From: Gaiellasilicea sp039914895
GTDB taxonomy: Bacteria; Actinomycetota; Thermoleophilia; Gaiellales; Gaiellaceae
Length of the DNA: 18,367 nt
Reading direction: 5' to 3'
NCBI GenBank assembly: GCA_039914895.1
Contig: JBDSOJ010000222.1
Span: 1-18,367, forward strand
Shown here: piece after piece, positions 6,627-14,081 of the stretch
How the letters are laid out: each line of letters starts with the position of its first letter
Numbering within the stretch: the stretch's first letter is position 1
Notes under the pieces: generated by a model
The model's input: the letters and a program-made list of their open reading frames with translations, nothing else
Told to the model about the DNA's origin: nothing
Databases searched by the model: none
Position numbers and translations under genes: made by a program

Positions 6627-7982
6627 TCACGACCGTCCCGGCGGTGGTATCGGGGGAGGAGCAAGCGATGGGGCAAGCGCGGTGACGCCGATCGTGATCC
6701 AGAAGATCGCCGCGAGCGGAATGCCGCCGAACAGGGCCGCACCGGTCAGTCCGCCGGCAAGTGCGCCGACCCAGGCCGCGGGCAGGTACACCGCGAGCTC
6801 GTCGGGGTCGTCGCGCGGCCATGATCGAGCAACCCGTGCGGCGGCGCGCACGGTCACTGCGGCGAGGACGACGAACAGAAGCGCACCCACGATCCCGAGC
6901 TCGTAGAGCACCTGGTCGTACGTCTGCTGCGGGATGAAGCCGTCGCCGGACGGAAAGTAGCTCGCCGGCTGGCCTGGAAAGCGCGCGCGCGCGTCGTTGA
7001 TGAAGCGCACGTACTCGTCCGGCGGCAGCTCACCGTGCCACCCGGTGCCCACGATCGGATTGTCGAGGAAGATGCGACCACCGACGTACGCGTCGATCAG
7101 CCGCTCGTTCCAGCTCGCGGCGTTTTTGAAGGGATCGTCCTGAGGCTCTCCGATCCCGATGGAGCGGAGGAACGCCCCCAGGTCGCCGGAGCGCAGGGCG
7201 AGCACACCGATCGTGACAGCCGCCGTCGCCGCCACCGTCAGGGCTACCGCGCGCCTCGTGGCCGCGCCACGCGCGACCGCGACCGCGACGATCGCCGCGG
7301 CGGCGAGGTACAGGCCGAGCAGCCCTGCGACCGCAGCGCCCAGGACGACGCCGACGGCTCCTGCGATACCTGCGACCAGAGGCAGCCGACGAAGGCGATG
7401 GGCGGGTGTGAACAACGCGGCGAGCCCGAGCGCGAGCGTCATCGTCGACAGGGCCGCGAGATCGTGCTCTCCGAGGAACGAGGGCTGGCGGCGTCCAGGG
7501 AAACGGGACTCGACGAATGGAGCGTCGAAGAAGGCGAGCAGGGCGTACGCGACCGACCCGACGGTGAACGTGACCAGTACCCCAATGAGCAGCCAGAGCT
7601 GGAGCCTCCGCCGCACGAACAGGACGAAGCCGAGCGCGAGCACGCCGTACTCGAGCAGCTTGGCAGCGGCGATGACGGCATCGGCGCCGTTCGCCGCGGA
7701 CGACAGGAAGAGCCAGGTGGAGAAAGCCGCGGCCGCGAGGGTGACGGCGCGCGCGGGTCGGGGCAGACTGCCGCGGCCGAGCAACCGCTGCAGGCAGATC
7801 GCGGCGAGCACCGAGAGTGCCGCGTCCGCGAGGACGAACGTGACTTCGGTTCCGGCGAGATCGGACGAAAAACTGGGCTGGTCGATCGACCGGACGAGGC
7901 TCAGAACGGTCGCCGTTGCAAGCACGACCAGCGGCACGTCGACCGCCGACCGCCAGTGCGGTTCACCCGGGGGGTCTGCCAT
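6627..7982 (-). CDS. O-antigen ligase/polymerase family membrane protein (WaaL/Wzy-like)
   Basis: A 451-residue polytopic membrane protein with about ten to twelve hydrophobic helices and a large external loop at roughly 265-358. The loop holds NPIVGTGWHGELPPDEY (308-324) and ends in PQQTYDQVLYELGIVGALL (351-369), the layout of the O-antigen ligase (Wzy_C) family that joins or polymerises polyprenyl-pyrophosphate-linked glycans outside the membrane. The usual H-[NSQ]-X9-G-X2-G motif is present in spacing (Q353, G363, G366), but the expected histidine is glutamine (Q352). In this locus it is the best candidate for the polymerase (Wzy) or ligase; sequence does not separate the two. ATG 7982 is the start and a TAGTAT box lies 10 bases upstream. 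It is the first gene of a minus-strand operon and divergent from the next glycosyltransferase. Confidence 0.82.
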   Translation of the reverse strand: MADPPGEPHWRSAVDVPLVVLATATVLSLVRSIDQPSFSSDLAGTEVTFVLADAALSVLAAICLQRLLGRGSLPRPARAVTLAAAAFSTWLFLSSAANGADAVIAAAKLLEYGVLALGFVLFVRRRLQLWLLIGVLVTFTVGSVAYALLAFFDAPFVESRFPGRRQPSFLGEHDLAALSTMTLALGLAALFTPAHRLRRLPLVAGIAGAVGVVLGAAVAGLLGLYLAAAAIVAVAVARGAATRRAVALTVAATAAVTIGVLALRSGDLGAFLRSIGIGEPQDDPFKNAASWNERLIDAYVGGRIFLDNPIVGTGWHGELPPDEYVRFINDARARFPGQPASYFPSGDGFIPQQTYDQVLYELGIVGALLFVVLAAVTVRAAARVARSWPRDDPDELAVYLPAAWVGALAGGLTGAALFGGIPLAAIFWITIGVTALAPSLAPPPIPPPGRS

Positions 7983-7991
7983 GCCGCGCCC

Positions 7992-7998
7992 TATACTA
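7992..7998. promoter_or_regulatory. Candidate bidirectional -10 region between divergent operons
   Basis: TATACT (7992-7997, plus) and TAGTAT (7998-7993, minus) are -10-like hexamers on opposite strands of the same seven bases. This is the most AT-rich spot in the 68-base divergent gap. The minus box lies 10 bases before the ATG at 7982. The plus box would start transcription near 8004 and leave a leader of about 47 bases before ATG 8051. No clear -35 boxes are seen. Simultaneous use in both directions would be mutually exclusive. Confidence 0.4.
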
Positions 7999-8017
7999 CG
8001 CGGGTGGTTGTGGGCCT

Positions 8018-8038
8018 CGGGCCGATACCGGTCGCCCG
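8018..8038 (+). promoter_or_regulatory. Possible hairpin in the 5' leader of the GT4 operon
   Basis: CGGGC (8018-8022) and GA (8024-8025) can pair with TCGCCCG (8032-8038), giving a seven-pair stem with one bulged C and a six-base loop, between the predicted transcription start and ATG 8051. Such stems are common by chance in DNA this rich in G and C, so a role in control is only a possibility. Confidence 0.2.
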
Positions 8039-8050
8039 CTCCTCCTCCCG

Positions 8051-9151
8051 ATGCGCATCACTGTCCTCCCCGGAATCTGGCCTCCTGACGTCGGTGGCCC
8101 GGCGACACATGCGCCCGAGCTTGCCCGCTTTCTGACCGCCCGCGGCCACGCGGTCCAGGTGGTGACGATGGCGGCCGCACCTCCGACGGAGCGGCCCTGC
8201 CCGGTCACGACGATCGACAGAGGGCGCCCCTTTCCACTCCGCTACGGCGAGCTGACGCTGCGGGCCGCCCTCGCCGCGCGCGCCACCGACGTCGTCTACG
8301 CGTCCGCCACGTACGCCGCGGCGGCGGCAGCCAGTATCGGGGCACGCCGGCCACTCGTGGCGAAACTCGTGTCCGACCCGGCGTACGAGCGCGCCCGCCG
8401 CTGGGGCCTCTTCGGTGGGACGCTCGAGGAGTTCCAGGAGGCCGGCGGACGGCGCCTGTTGACGCTGAAGCGCGCGCGGACCTGGTCGCTCCGCCGCGCC
8501 CGGACGCTGGTCGTTCCGAGCAACTACCTCGCCGAGATCGCACGCGGCTGGGGCCTCGACGACGAGCATCTCCACGTCATCCCGAACCCCGCTCCGCCCG
8601 CGCGGAAGCCAACGACGACGGAGCGCCAGGGACTGGTCTTCGCAGGTCGCCTGACCCGTCAGAAGGCGATGCACGTCGCTCTCGACGCGCTCGCCCATGT
8701 GCCGGCCGCCCGGCTGACGGTCATCGGCGACGGTCCCGACCGCGACCGCCTCGAGCGGCATGCGCGAGGGGCCGGCCTGAACGGGCGTGTGCGCTTCGTC
8801 GGCTCGCTCCCGCGCGACGAGGTGCTGGACGCGCTCGCCGGTGCCGAGGCGGCTGTCCTCTCCAGTGACTGGGAGAACTTCCCTCACGCCGCCGTCGAGG
8901 CGCTCGCGGTCGGCACGCCGCTCGTGGCGACGGCGGTCGGCGGGGTCGGCGAGATCGTCGTCGACGGCGTCAACGGGTTGCTGGTGCCGCCGGGATCGCC
9001 CGAAGCGTTCGGCCGCGCGCTCGAGCGGCTGCTCGGGTCTCCCGAGCTGCTCGGACGCCTCTCTGACGGAGCACGAGCGTCGGTCGCGGAACTGAGTGCG
9101 GACCGAATCTACGGACGCATCGAGCAGCTGCTGGAGGCCGCGTGCCGGTGA
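8051..9151 (+). CDS. Glycosyltransferase family 4 (GT-B fold)
   Basis: A 366-residue GT4 enzyme starting at ATG 8051. The N-terminus has PPDVGGPATHAPELARFL (11-28), the acceptor-binding loop seen in many GT4 mannosyl- and glucosyltransferases. LVSDPAYERARRWG (106-119) sits in the lobe junction. The C-terminal lobe has FAGRLTRQKAM (197-207) with phosphate-contacting R200 and K205, VIGDGPDRDRL (224-234), and the EX7E motif with E275 and E283 in WENFPHAAVEAL. The frame is open upstream to 7916, but that part runs antisense to the divergent gene and has no domain. No Shine-Dalgarno sequence precedes the ATG. It heads a plus-strand operon and its end overlaps the fused glycosyltransferase gene by 10 bases. 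Sugar specificity is unknown. Confidence 0.92.
   Translation: MRITVLPGIWPPDVGGPATHAPELARFLTARGHAVQVVTMAAAPPTERPCPVTTIDRGRPFPLRYGELTLRAALAARATDVVYASATYAAAAAASIGARRPLVAKLVSDPAYERARRWGLFGGTLEEFQEAGGRRLLTLKRARTWSLRRARTLVVPSNYLAEIARGWGLDDEHLHVIPNPAPPARKPTTTERQGLVFAGRLTRQKAMHVALDALAHVPAARLTVIGDGPDRDRLERHARGAGLNGRVRFVGSLPRDEVLDALAGAEAAVLSSDWENFPHAAVEALAVGTPLVATAVGGVGEIVVDGVNGLLVPPGSPEAFGRALERLLGSPELLGRLSDGARASVAELSADRIYGRIEQLLEAACR
9133..9137 (+). promoter_or_regulatory. Ribosome binding site GGAGG before the fused glycosyltransferase gene
   Basis: GGAGG lies four bases before the GTG at 9142 and ten before a second in-frame GTG at 9148, which itself overlaps the upstream stop as GTGA. Either could be the true start; the protein differs by two residues. 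Confidence 0.5.
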
Positions 9152-11460
9152 CGGACGGGGCGGTGGACGGCGAGCGTCCACGGATCCTGATGGTCGGACG
9201 GATGCGGTACAGCCTGCCGCTTCCGAACTGGCTGGCGAGGAAGTTCGATGCCCTCGAGCGCCAGCTCGACCTCCGAGTGGTCGCGACCGCGGACCCGCAC
9301 AGCACGGCCACGGACGAGCGCTTCCGTTTGCTCGAGCCGAGCCGGGTCGACCTACTCGACGGGGTTCTCTTTTACCTGCGGCTGCCCTTCCACGTCCGCA
9401 GGCAGATTCTCGAGTTTCGGCCCGAGGCGATCATCGCCGAGAGCCCCTACACGGCCGCGCCGGCACTCGTGGGACGGGCGCTCGCCCGTGGCTGCAAGCC
9501 CCAGATCGTGATCGAGGTACACGGAGACTGGAGAACGGCAACGCGGCTCTACGGCGCACCATCGCGGCGGTTCCTGTCACCACTCGCCGACGCTGTGGGG
9601 CGCATCGCGCTCCGCCGCGGCGACGCGGTGCGCGCGCTCTCGAGCTACACCGAAGGCCTGGTCGAGGACGTGCGCGGGATCCCGGTGACCGCCTCGTTCG
9701 AGGCCTACATGGATCTGTCCACCTTCACTTCGAAGCCGCCGACGCCGCTTCCGGAGCGCCCGACGGCGCTGTTCGTAGGCATGCTCGAGGCCTACAAGAA
9801 CATCGACGGCCTCGTGCAGGCCTGGCGCCGGGTCGTGAAGGAGCTGCCCGAGGCGCGGCTCGTGCTCGTCGGCAAGGGCACTCGCCGAGAGCTCGTCGAC
9901 GAGTTGGTGGCCGAGCAGCCCGAACACGTCGTGCACATCGAGGAGCTGCTGCCGGAGGGCGTGTCAGAGCAGATGGACGGCTGTACCGTGCTGGTGCTGC
10001 CATCACGCTCCGAGGGCTTGGGGCGCGTCCTGATCGAAGCCATGGCCCGCGGCCGCGGGATCGTCGCGAGCCGTGTCGGCGGTATCCCCGACGTGGCCCG
10101 CGACGGTCGTGAAGCGCTCCTCGTCGCGCCCGGAGACGTCGACGAGCTTGCGTCGGCGCTTGTACGGGCGCTCTCCGACCGGCCGCTCGCCGAGCGGCTC
10201 GGCAGATCCGCCTTCGAGCGCTACCAGGAGTGGCACACGACTCCCGCCGAGTACGCGAGCCGGGTCAGAGCCCTGGTCGATGCCTCACTTCGCGAAGCGG
10301 GTGCGCTTCCAGGCGAGCGGCCCCGCGTGCTGATCGTGTCCGCAGCCGCACGCGCGGCGACGTCGGAGCGGGTCGATCCCGCCCTGGACGCGCTCCGCGA
10401 GGAGGTCGATTACTGCGTCCTCGCACCCGCGGCGCGCGGCGTCTCGATCCGACGGGCCGCGGTGGGTCCGGGATCGATCCAGCTTGTGCGTCGCTGGCCC
10501 GGCTTTCTCGACGCGCTCTTCTTCTACTGCGTGATGCCGTTCCGAGTGCGGCGGCTCGTCCGGCGCTTTCGGCCCGGCGCTGTGATCGCCGAGTCGCCCT
10601 ACATCGGCTTCTTCGTCCTTCTCGCCATGTGGCTGCGGCAGCGCGAGCGCCCGTCGATCGTCGTCGAGACGCACGCCGACTGGCGCACCTCCACCCGTCA
10701 CGGCGGCTCCCGGTTGCGGGTACTCGTCGCCCCGCTCGCCGACTGGGCTGCGCGCTATGCCCTGCGCCATGCGGACGCGCTGCGTGCGGTCTCGCCATTC
10801 ACCGCCGAGCTGGCGGGCCGAGAGGCGGGTCTGCCGCCGGTGGAATCGTTCCCTGCCTACATCGATCTCGGCGCGTTCACGGCACGGCGGCTCGCACCAC
10901 TGCCGGTGCGCCCGACGCTCCTCTTCGTGGGCATGCTCGAGCGGTCGAAGGGAGTCACGGCGCTCGCCGATGCATGGCCGCTCGTTGCCGAGCGGGTTCC
11001 GGACGCGCGCCTCGTGGTCGTCGGACGCGGCGCTCTACGGGACCTCGTCGACCGGCTTCGCGACGACTACCCCGGACGCGTGGAGCACCTCGAGCAGCTC
11101 TCGCCGGAGGGGGTCGCCGAACAGATGGACGCGGCAACCTGCCTCGTCCTGCCCTCGCGCTCTGAGGGCCTCGGCCGGGTGATCCTCGAGGCGTTCGCCC
11201 GCGGACGCGTCGTCGTCGCGACCAGAGTCGGGGGGATCCCGGACCTGGTCGAGGACGGCGTCAACGGGCTGCTCGTTGAGAGTGGCGACGTTCCGGCGCT
11301 CGTCGGCGCGCTCACGCGGGTGCTCTCCGACGACGGGCTCGCCGCGCGGCTGGGTGCCGCTGCCTACGAGGCCTCGCAGGCATTTGAGTGGTCGCCCGAC
11401 GACTACGCCACCCGCGTTCGCTCGCTCGTCGACCGGACGTTGGCGGAAGCTCGCCACTGA
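9142..11460 (+). CDS. Tandem two-domain glycosyltransferase (GT4-GT4 fusion)
   Basis: A 772-residue protein, about twice the length of a normal GT4 enzyme, built from two homologous GT-B units (about 13-388 and 393-772). Matching landmarks are offset by about 384 residues: IIAESPYTAA (97-106) and VIAESPYIGF (481-490); HGDWRT (127-132) and HADWRT (511-516); FVGMLEAYK (211-219) and FVGMLERSK (595-603); and PSRSEGLGR before both EX7E glutamate pairs (E291/E299 and E675/E683). Both catalytic pairs are intact, so both units may be active and add two sugars in turn. The first unit's GRMRYSLPLPNWLARK (19-34) is not matched in the second (VSAAARAATSERVDPA), so acceptors probably differ or one unit is structural. 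GTG start with GGAGG upstream; it overlaps the preceding gene by 10 bases and its stop overlaps the next ATG by one. Substrates are unknown. Confidence 0.88.
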   Translation: MPVTDGAVDGERPRILMVGRMRYSLPLPNWLARKFDALERQLDLRVVATADPHSTATDERFRLLEPSRVDLLDGVLFYLRLPFHVRRQILEFRPEAIIAESPYTAAPALVGRALARGCKPQIVIEVHGDWRTATRLYGAPSRRFLSPLADAVGRIALRRGDAVRALSSYTEGLVEDVRGIPVTASFEAYMDLSTFTSKPPTPLPERPTALFVGMLEAYKNIDGLVQAWRRVVKELPEARLVLVGKGTRRELVDELVAEQPEHVVHIEELLPEGVSEQMDGCTVLVLPSRSEGLGRVLIEAMARGRGIVASRVGGIPDVARDGREALLVAPGDVDELASALVRALSDRPLAERLGRSAFERYQEWHTTPAEYASRVRALVDASLREAGALPGERPRVLIVSAAARAATSERVDPALDALREEVDYCVLAPAARGVSIRRAAVGPGSIQLVRRWPGFLDALFFYCVMPFRVRRLVRRFRPGAVIAESPYIGFFVLLAMWLRQRERPSIVVETHADWRTSTRHGGSRLRVLVAPLADWAARYALRHADALRAVSPFTAELAGREAGLPPVESFPAYIDLGAFTARRLAPLPVRPTLLFVGMLERSKGVTALADAWPLVAERVPDARLVVVGRGALRDLVDRLRDDYPGRVEHLEQLSPEGVAEQMDAATCLVLPSRSEGLGRVILEAFARGRVVVATRVGGIPDLVEDGVNGLLVESGDVPALVGALTRVLSDDGLAARLGAAAYEASQAFEWSPDDYATRVRSLVDRTLAEARH
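9178..11457 (+). repeat. Ancient tandem duplication encoding the two GT4 units
   Basis: The segment 9178-10305 and the segment 10318-11457 encode homologous proteins in the same frame. The protein match is strongest in the C-terminal lobes, where well over half of residues agree by eye (for example around the two EX7E motifs), and weakest at the N-terminal acceptor loops. At the DNA level third-codon positions have diverged widely, so the duplication is old and not an assembly artefact. Confidence 0.8.
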
Positions 11461-12536
11461 TGCGCCTGATCTTCGTGACGCAGTCCGTGGACTCGGACGA
11501 CCCGATTCTGGGCGCCACGGTGGCGAAGCTGCGAGCGCTGGCGGAGCGGTGCGAGGAGCTCGTCGTGATCACCGACCGGATCGGCGCCCACGACCTGCCG
11601 GCGAACTGCACGCTCCGGACCTTCGGCTCCGCGACGAAGCTCGGGCGCGGCCTCCGCTACCTGCGCGCGCTCGCGCCGCTGCTGCTCTCGCGCCGGCGCC
11701 CGGACGCCCTGATCGCCCACATGTGCCCGATCTACCTGGTGCTCGCGGCCCCGCTCGCGAAGCTCGTCCGGATGCCGCTCGCACTCTGGTACACGCACTG
11801 GACGATCGACCGGACGCTGCGGCTCGCGACCGCGCTCGCCGACGTCGGGCTCAGCGTCGATCGCCGTTCGTACCCGCTCGACCGGCCCAAGGTGCGGGGA
11901 ATCGGTCACGGCATCGACGTGGCTCAGTTCGCGGCGCGAAGCGGCGCGCCGCTCGAGAACGGAACCCTGCGCCTGCTCGCGCTCGGCCGCACGTCGCCGT
12001 CGAAGGATTTCGCCACGCTCGTGCGAGCCTGCGCGCGCTGCCGCGCTGAGGGCGTCGACCTGCGGGTCGAGATCCGCGGCGCGTCCTCGACCGAGGAGGA
12101 GCGGCTGCACAGGCGCGAGCTCGAGGCGCTGATCGAGACCGAGGGCCTGGATGACGTCGTGTCGCTCGGCGACCCGGTGCCGCGCCCGGCGGTACCGGAG
12201 CTCGTACGGGCGGCCGACGCCGTCGTCAACACGACCCGCGGACAGACCTCGGGCGGCGCGCTCGACAAGGTCGTGTACGAGTCCGCCGCCTGCGCCGTCC
12301 CCGTGCTCGCGTGCAACCCGTACTTCGACGAGCTGCTGGGCGGGCTTCCGGTCGAGCTCCACTTCGCCACTGGCGACGACGCCGACCTCGCGCGCGTGCT
12401 GCGCGCTTTCGACGACGCGGACCGGAACCGACGAGAGGACGCGGGCCGCGAGCTGCGGCGGCGTGTCGAGGAAGGCCACTCCGTCGACAGCTGGGCGGAC
12501 GCCGTCGCCGCGACGGTCCGGCGCCTGCACGACTGA
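11460..12536 (+). CDS. GT-B glycosyltransferase (GT4-like) with variant catalytic motif
   Basis: A 358-residue protein. The N-terminal lobe has LIFVTQSVDSDDPILG (3-18), LWYTHWTIDR (109-118) with a likely catalytic H113, and GIGHGIDVAQF (148-158), typical of the lobe junction. The C-terminal lobe has LALGRTSPSKDF (173-184) and TRGQTSGGALDKVVYESAA (259-277). E274 is the second glutamate of the usual EX7E motif, but the position of the first is glycine (G266). I recall related enzymes that carry a G-x-LDK-x-x-x-E form, so this may be a known variant rather than a defect. ATG 11460 shares one base with the previous stop (TGATG); GGAAG lies ten bases upstream. A much longer upstream frame is only overlap with the fused gene. 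Donor and acceptor are unknown. Confidence 0.82.
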   Translation: MRLIFVTQSVDSDDPILGATVAKLRALAERCEELVVITDRIGAHDLPANCTLRTFGSATKLGRGLRYLRALAPLLLSRRRPDALIAHMCPIYLVLAAPLAKLVRMPLALWYTHWTIDRTLRLATALADVGLSVDRRSYPLDRPKVRGIGHGIDVAQFAARSGAPLENGTLRLLALGRTSPSKDFATLVRACARCRAEGVDLRVEIRGASSTEEERLHRRELEALIETEGLDDVVSLGDPVPRPAVPELVRAADAVVNTTRGQTSGGALDKVVYESAACAVPVLACNPYFDELLGGLPVELHFATGDDADLARVLRAFDDADRNRREDAGRELRRRVEEGHSVDSWADAVAATVRRLHD

Positions 12537-12539
12537 TCC

Positions 12540-14078
12540 ATGCGGCTGCTCCGCCGCAACGTGATCCTGATCTACGGCGTCTACGGCGCCACGCTCGCGT
12601 CCGGCCTCGTCGTCACGCCCATCATCGTCGGCGCGCTCGGCACCGAGCAGTTCGGGATCTGGGCGCTGATCGGCTCGATCCTCGGCTTCATCGGCCTCCT
12701 CGACCTCGGCATCGGCCCGTCTGTGATCCGCTTCGCGGCCGAGCAGCGGGGACGGGCCGCGCGCGACGAGACCAGCGAGCTGACCTCGACGGCCTTCGCG
12801 ATCTATCTCGGGCTGGCGCTCGTCGCGACGCTGCTCGCCGTCGTCCTCGCCTGGCTCCTCCCGCTCGCAGTCGAGATCTCGGATCAGTACGTGCGCGCGG
12901 CGCAGATCGCCCTGGTGCTGTCCGTCGGCACGTTCGTGATCCGCTTCCCCGTCGGACTCTTCAGCTTCCTGCTCGCGGGTCAGCAGCGCTACGACGTGCT
13001 CAACATCGGCAACCTGCTCGGCGCGGTCATCTACTTCGTGCTCGCGGTCGGGATCCTGTACGTCGCGGACGGTGGCCTCGTGGCGCTCGCGCTGATCGCC
13101 GTTGCAGTGACGGCGTTCAGGCTGTTTCTGCCCCTGTTCTGGCTTGGACGCGAACTCCCGGAGCTGCGCTTGCGAAGGAGCCTCGTGACCGGTCGGCAGG
13201 CGAAGGAGCTCCTCCGCTTCAGCTCGCGCAATCTGCTGATCCAGGTCGCATCGAAGGTCGTGTTCTCGACGGACGTGATCGTCGTCGGGATCATCTTCGG
13301 CAGCGTCGCGGCGGGCGTCTATGGGATCCCGGCCAAGCTCTTCGCCCTCGCCTTCGGCGTCGGGATCGCGTCCACCACACTCCTGTTCCCACTCCTCTCC
13401 GAGCTCGAAGGCGCCGACGACCGCGAGCGCCAGGAGCGCTACCTGCTCTCCGGCGTGCGCCTCGGCGTCGCCGTCGTCGTCGCGGTCGGGCTGCCGCTTG
13501 TGTTCCTGCCCGACCGCTTTCTCGAGGCCTGGCTGCCGTCCGACTTCGACGTCTCGACGAGCGCGCCGATCCTCGCGATTCTGATGGTCAGCCTGCTCTT
13601 CGCCCAGCCCGGCCACCTGCTCGCGCAATTCCTCGTCGCGCGCGGTCGACACGGACGGCTGGCGGTCGCGCGCCTCGCGACCGTGGCTGTGAACCTGCTG
13701 CTCTCGATCGGGCTCGCCTTGTGGGTCGAGCTCTGGGGCGTGGCGCTCGCCACCCTCGTCACCGAGGCGCTGTCGGTGACGATCGTGCTGCCGTACCTGC
13801 TCCGACGGGAGTCGTCCGCCTCGCTGCCGGCGTTGGCGGCAGCCTGGCTGCGACCGGTCGGGCTGGGCGCCGTGGCGGCGATCCCGACCCTGCTCGCCGC
13901 CGGCCGCCTCTTCGACGTCGACACGCTCGTGGAGTTCGTCGGGGTCGGCCTGAGCTGGCTCGCTCTCTACAGCGCGCTCGTCTGGCGCTTCGCGATGCGC
14001 GATCCGGAGCGAAGGACGATCATCGAGGCGTTCGGCCGCGGATCGACTGTGGTCGCGGACGATCGGCCGCTGCTGTAG
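12540..14078 (+). CDS. Polysaccharide flippase, Wzx/MurJ (MOP) superfamily
   Basis: A 512-residue protein with about 12 to 14 hydrophobic helices spread over the whole length, as in Wzx and other MOP-superfamily lipid-linked oligosaccharide flippases. Family-like features are the opening RNVILIYGVYGATLASGLVV (6-25), then LGTEQFGIWALIG (33-45) and LDLGIGPSVIRFAAE (54-68), and a second-half repeat near SSRNLLIQVASKVVFSTDVIVVG (about 229-251), where a new bundle begins. It should move undecaprenyl-pyrophosphate-linked repeat units from the cytoplasmic to the outer face. The length is a little above the 400-480 usual for Wzx, because of a hydrophobic C-terminal extension. ATG 12540 lies three bases after the preceding stop, so it is probably the last gene of this operon. 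Its stop is three bases from the stop of the convergent methyltransferase gene. Confidence 0.88.
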   Translation: MRLLRRNVILIYGVYGATLASGLVVTPIIVGALGTEQFGIWALIGSILGFIGLLDLGIGPSVIRFAAEQRGRAARDETSELTSTAFAIYLGLALVATLLAVVLAWLLPLAVEISDQYVRAAQIALVLSVGTFVIRFPVGLFSFLLAGQQRYDVLNIGNLLGAVIYFVLAVGILYVADGGLVALALIAVAVTAFRLFLPLFWLGRELPELRLRRSLVTGRQAKELLRFSSRNLLIQVASKVVFSTDVIVVGIIFGSVAAGVYGIPAKLFALAFGVGIASTTLLFPLLSELEGADDRERQERYLLSGVRLGVAVVVAVGLPLVFLPDRFLEAWLPSDFDVSTSAPILAILMVSLLFAQPGHLLAQFLVARGRHGRLAVARLATVAVNLLLSIGLALWVELWGVALATLVTEALSVTIVLPYLLRRESSASLPALAAAWLRPVGLGAVAAIPTLLAAGRLFDVDTLVEFVGVGLSWLALYSALVWRFAMRDPERRTIIEAFGRGSTVVADDRPLL

Positions 14079-14081
14079 AGC

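Noticed and set aside
7035..8135. A 366-codon plus-strand frame opposite the O-antigen-ligase-family gene
   Set aside because: Its composition is that of an antisense shadow. Its end would also extend a GTG at 8004 that sits 6 bases after TATACT, but that frame is not the one of the GT4 gene and stops at 8135 without a domain.
11403..13652. A 749-codon minus-strand frame opposite the variant glycosyltransferase and flippase genes
   Set aside because: Charged low-complexity antisense translation with no recognisable domain; the opposite strand encodes well-supported proteins.
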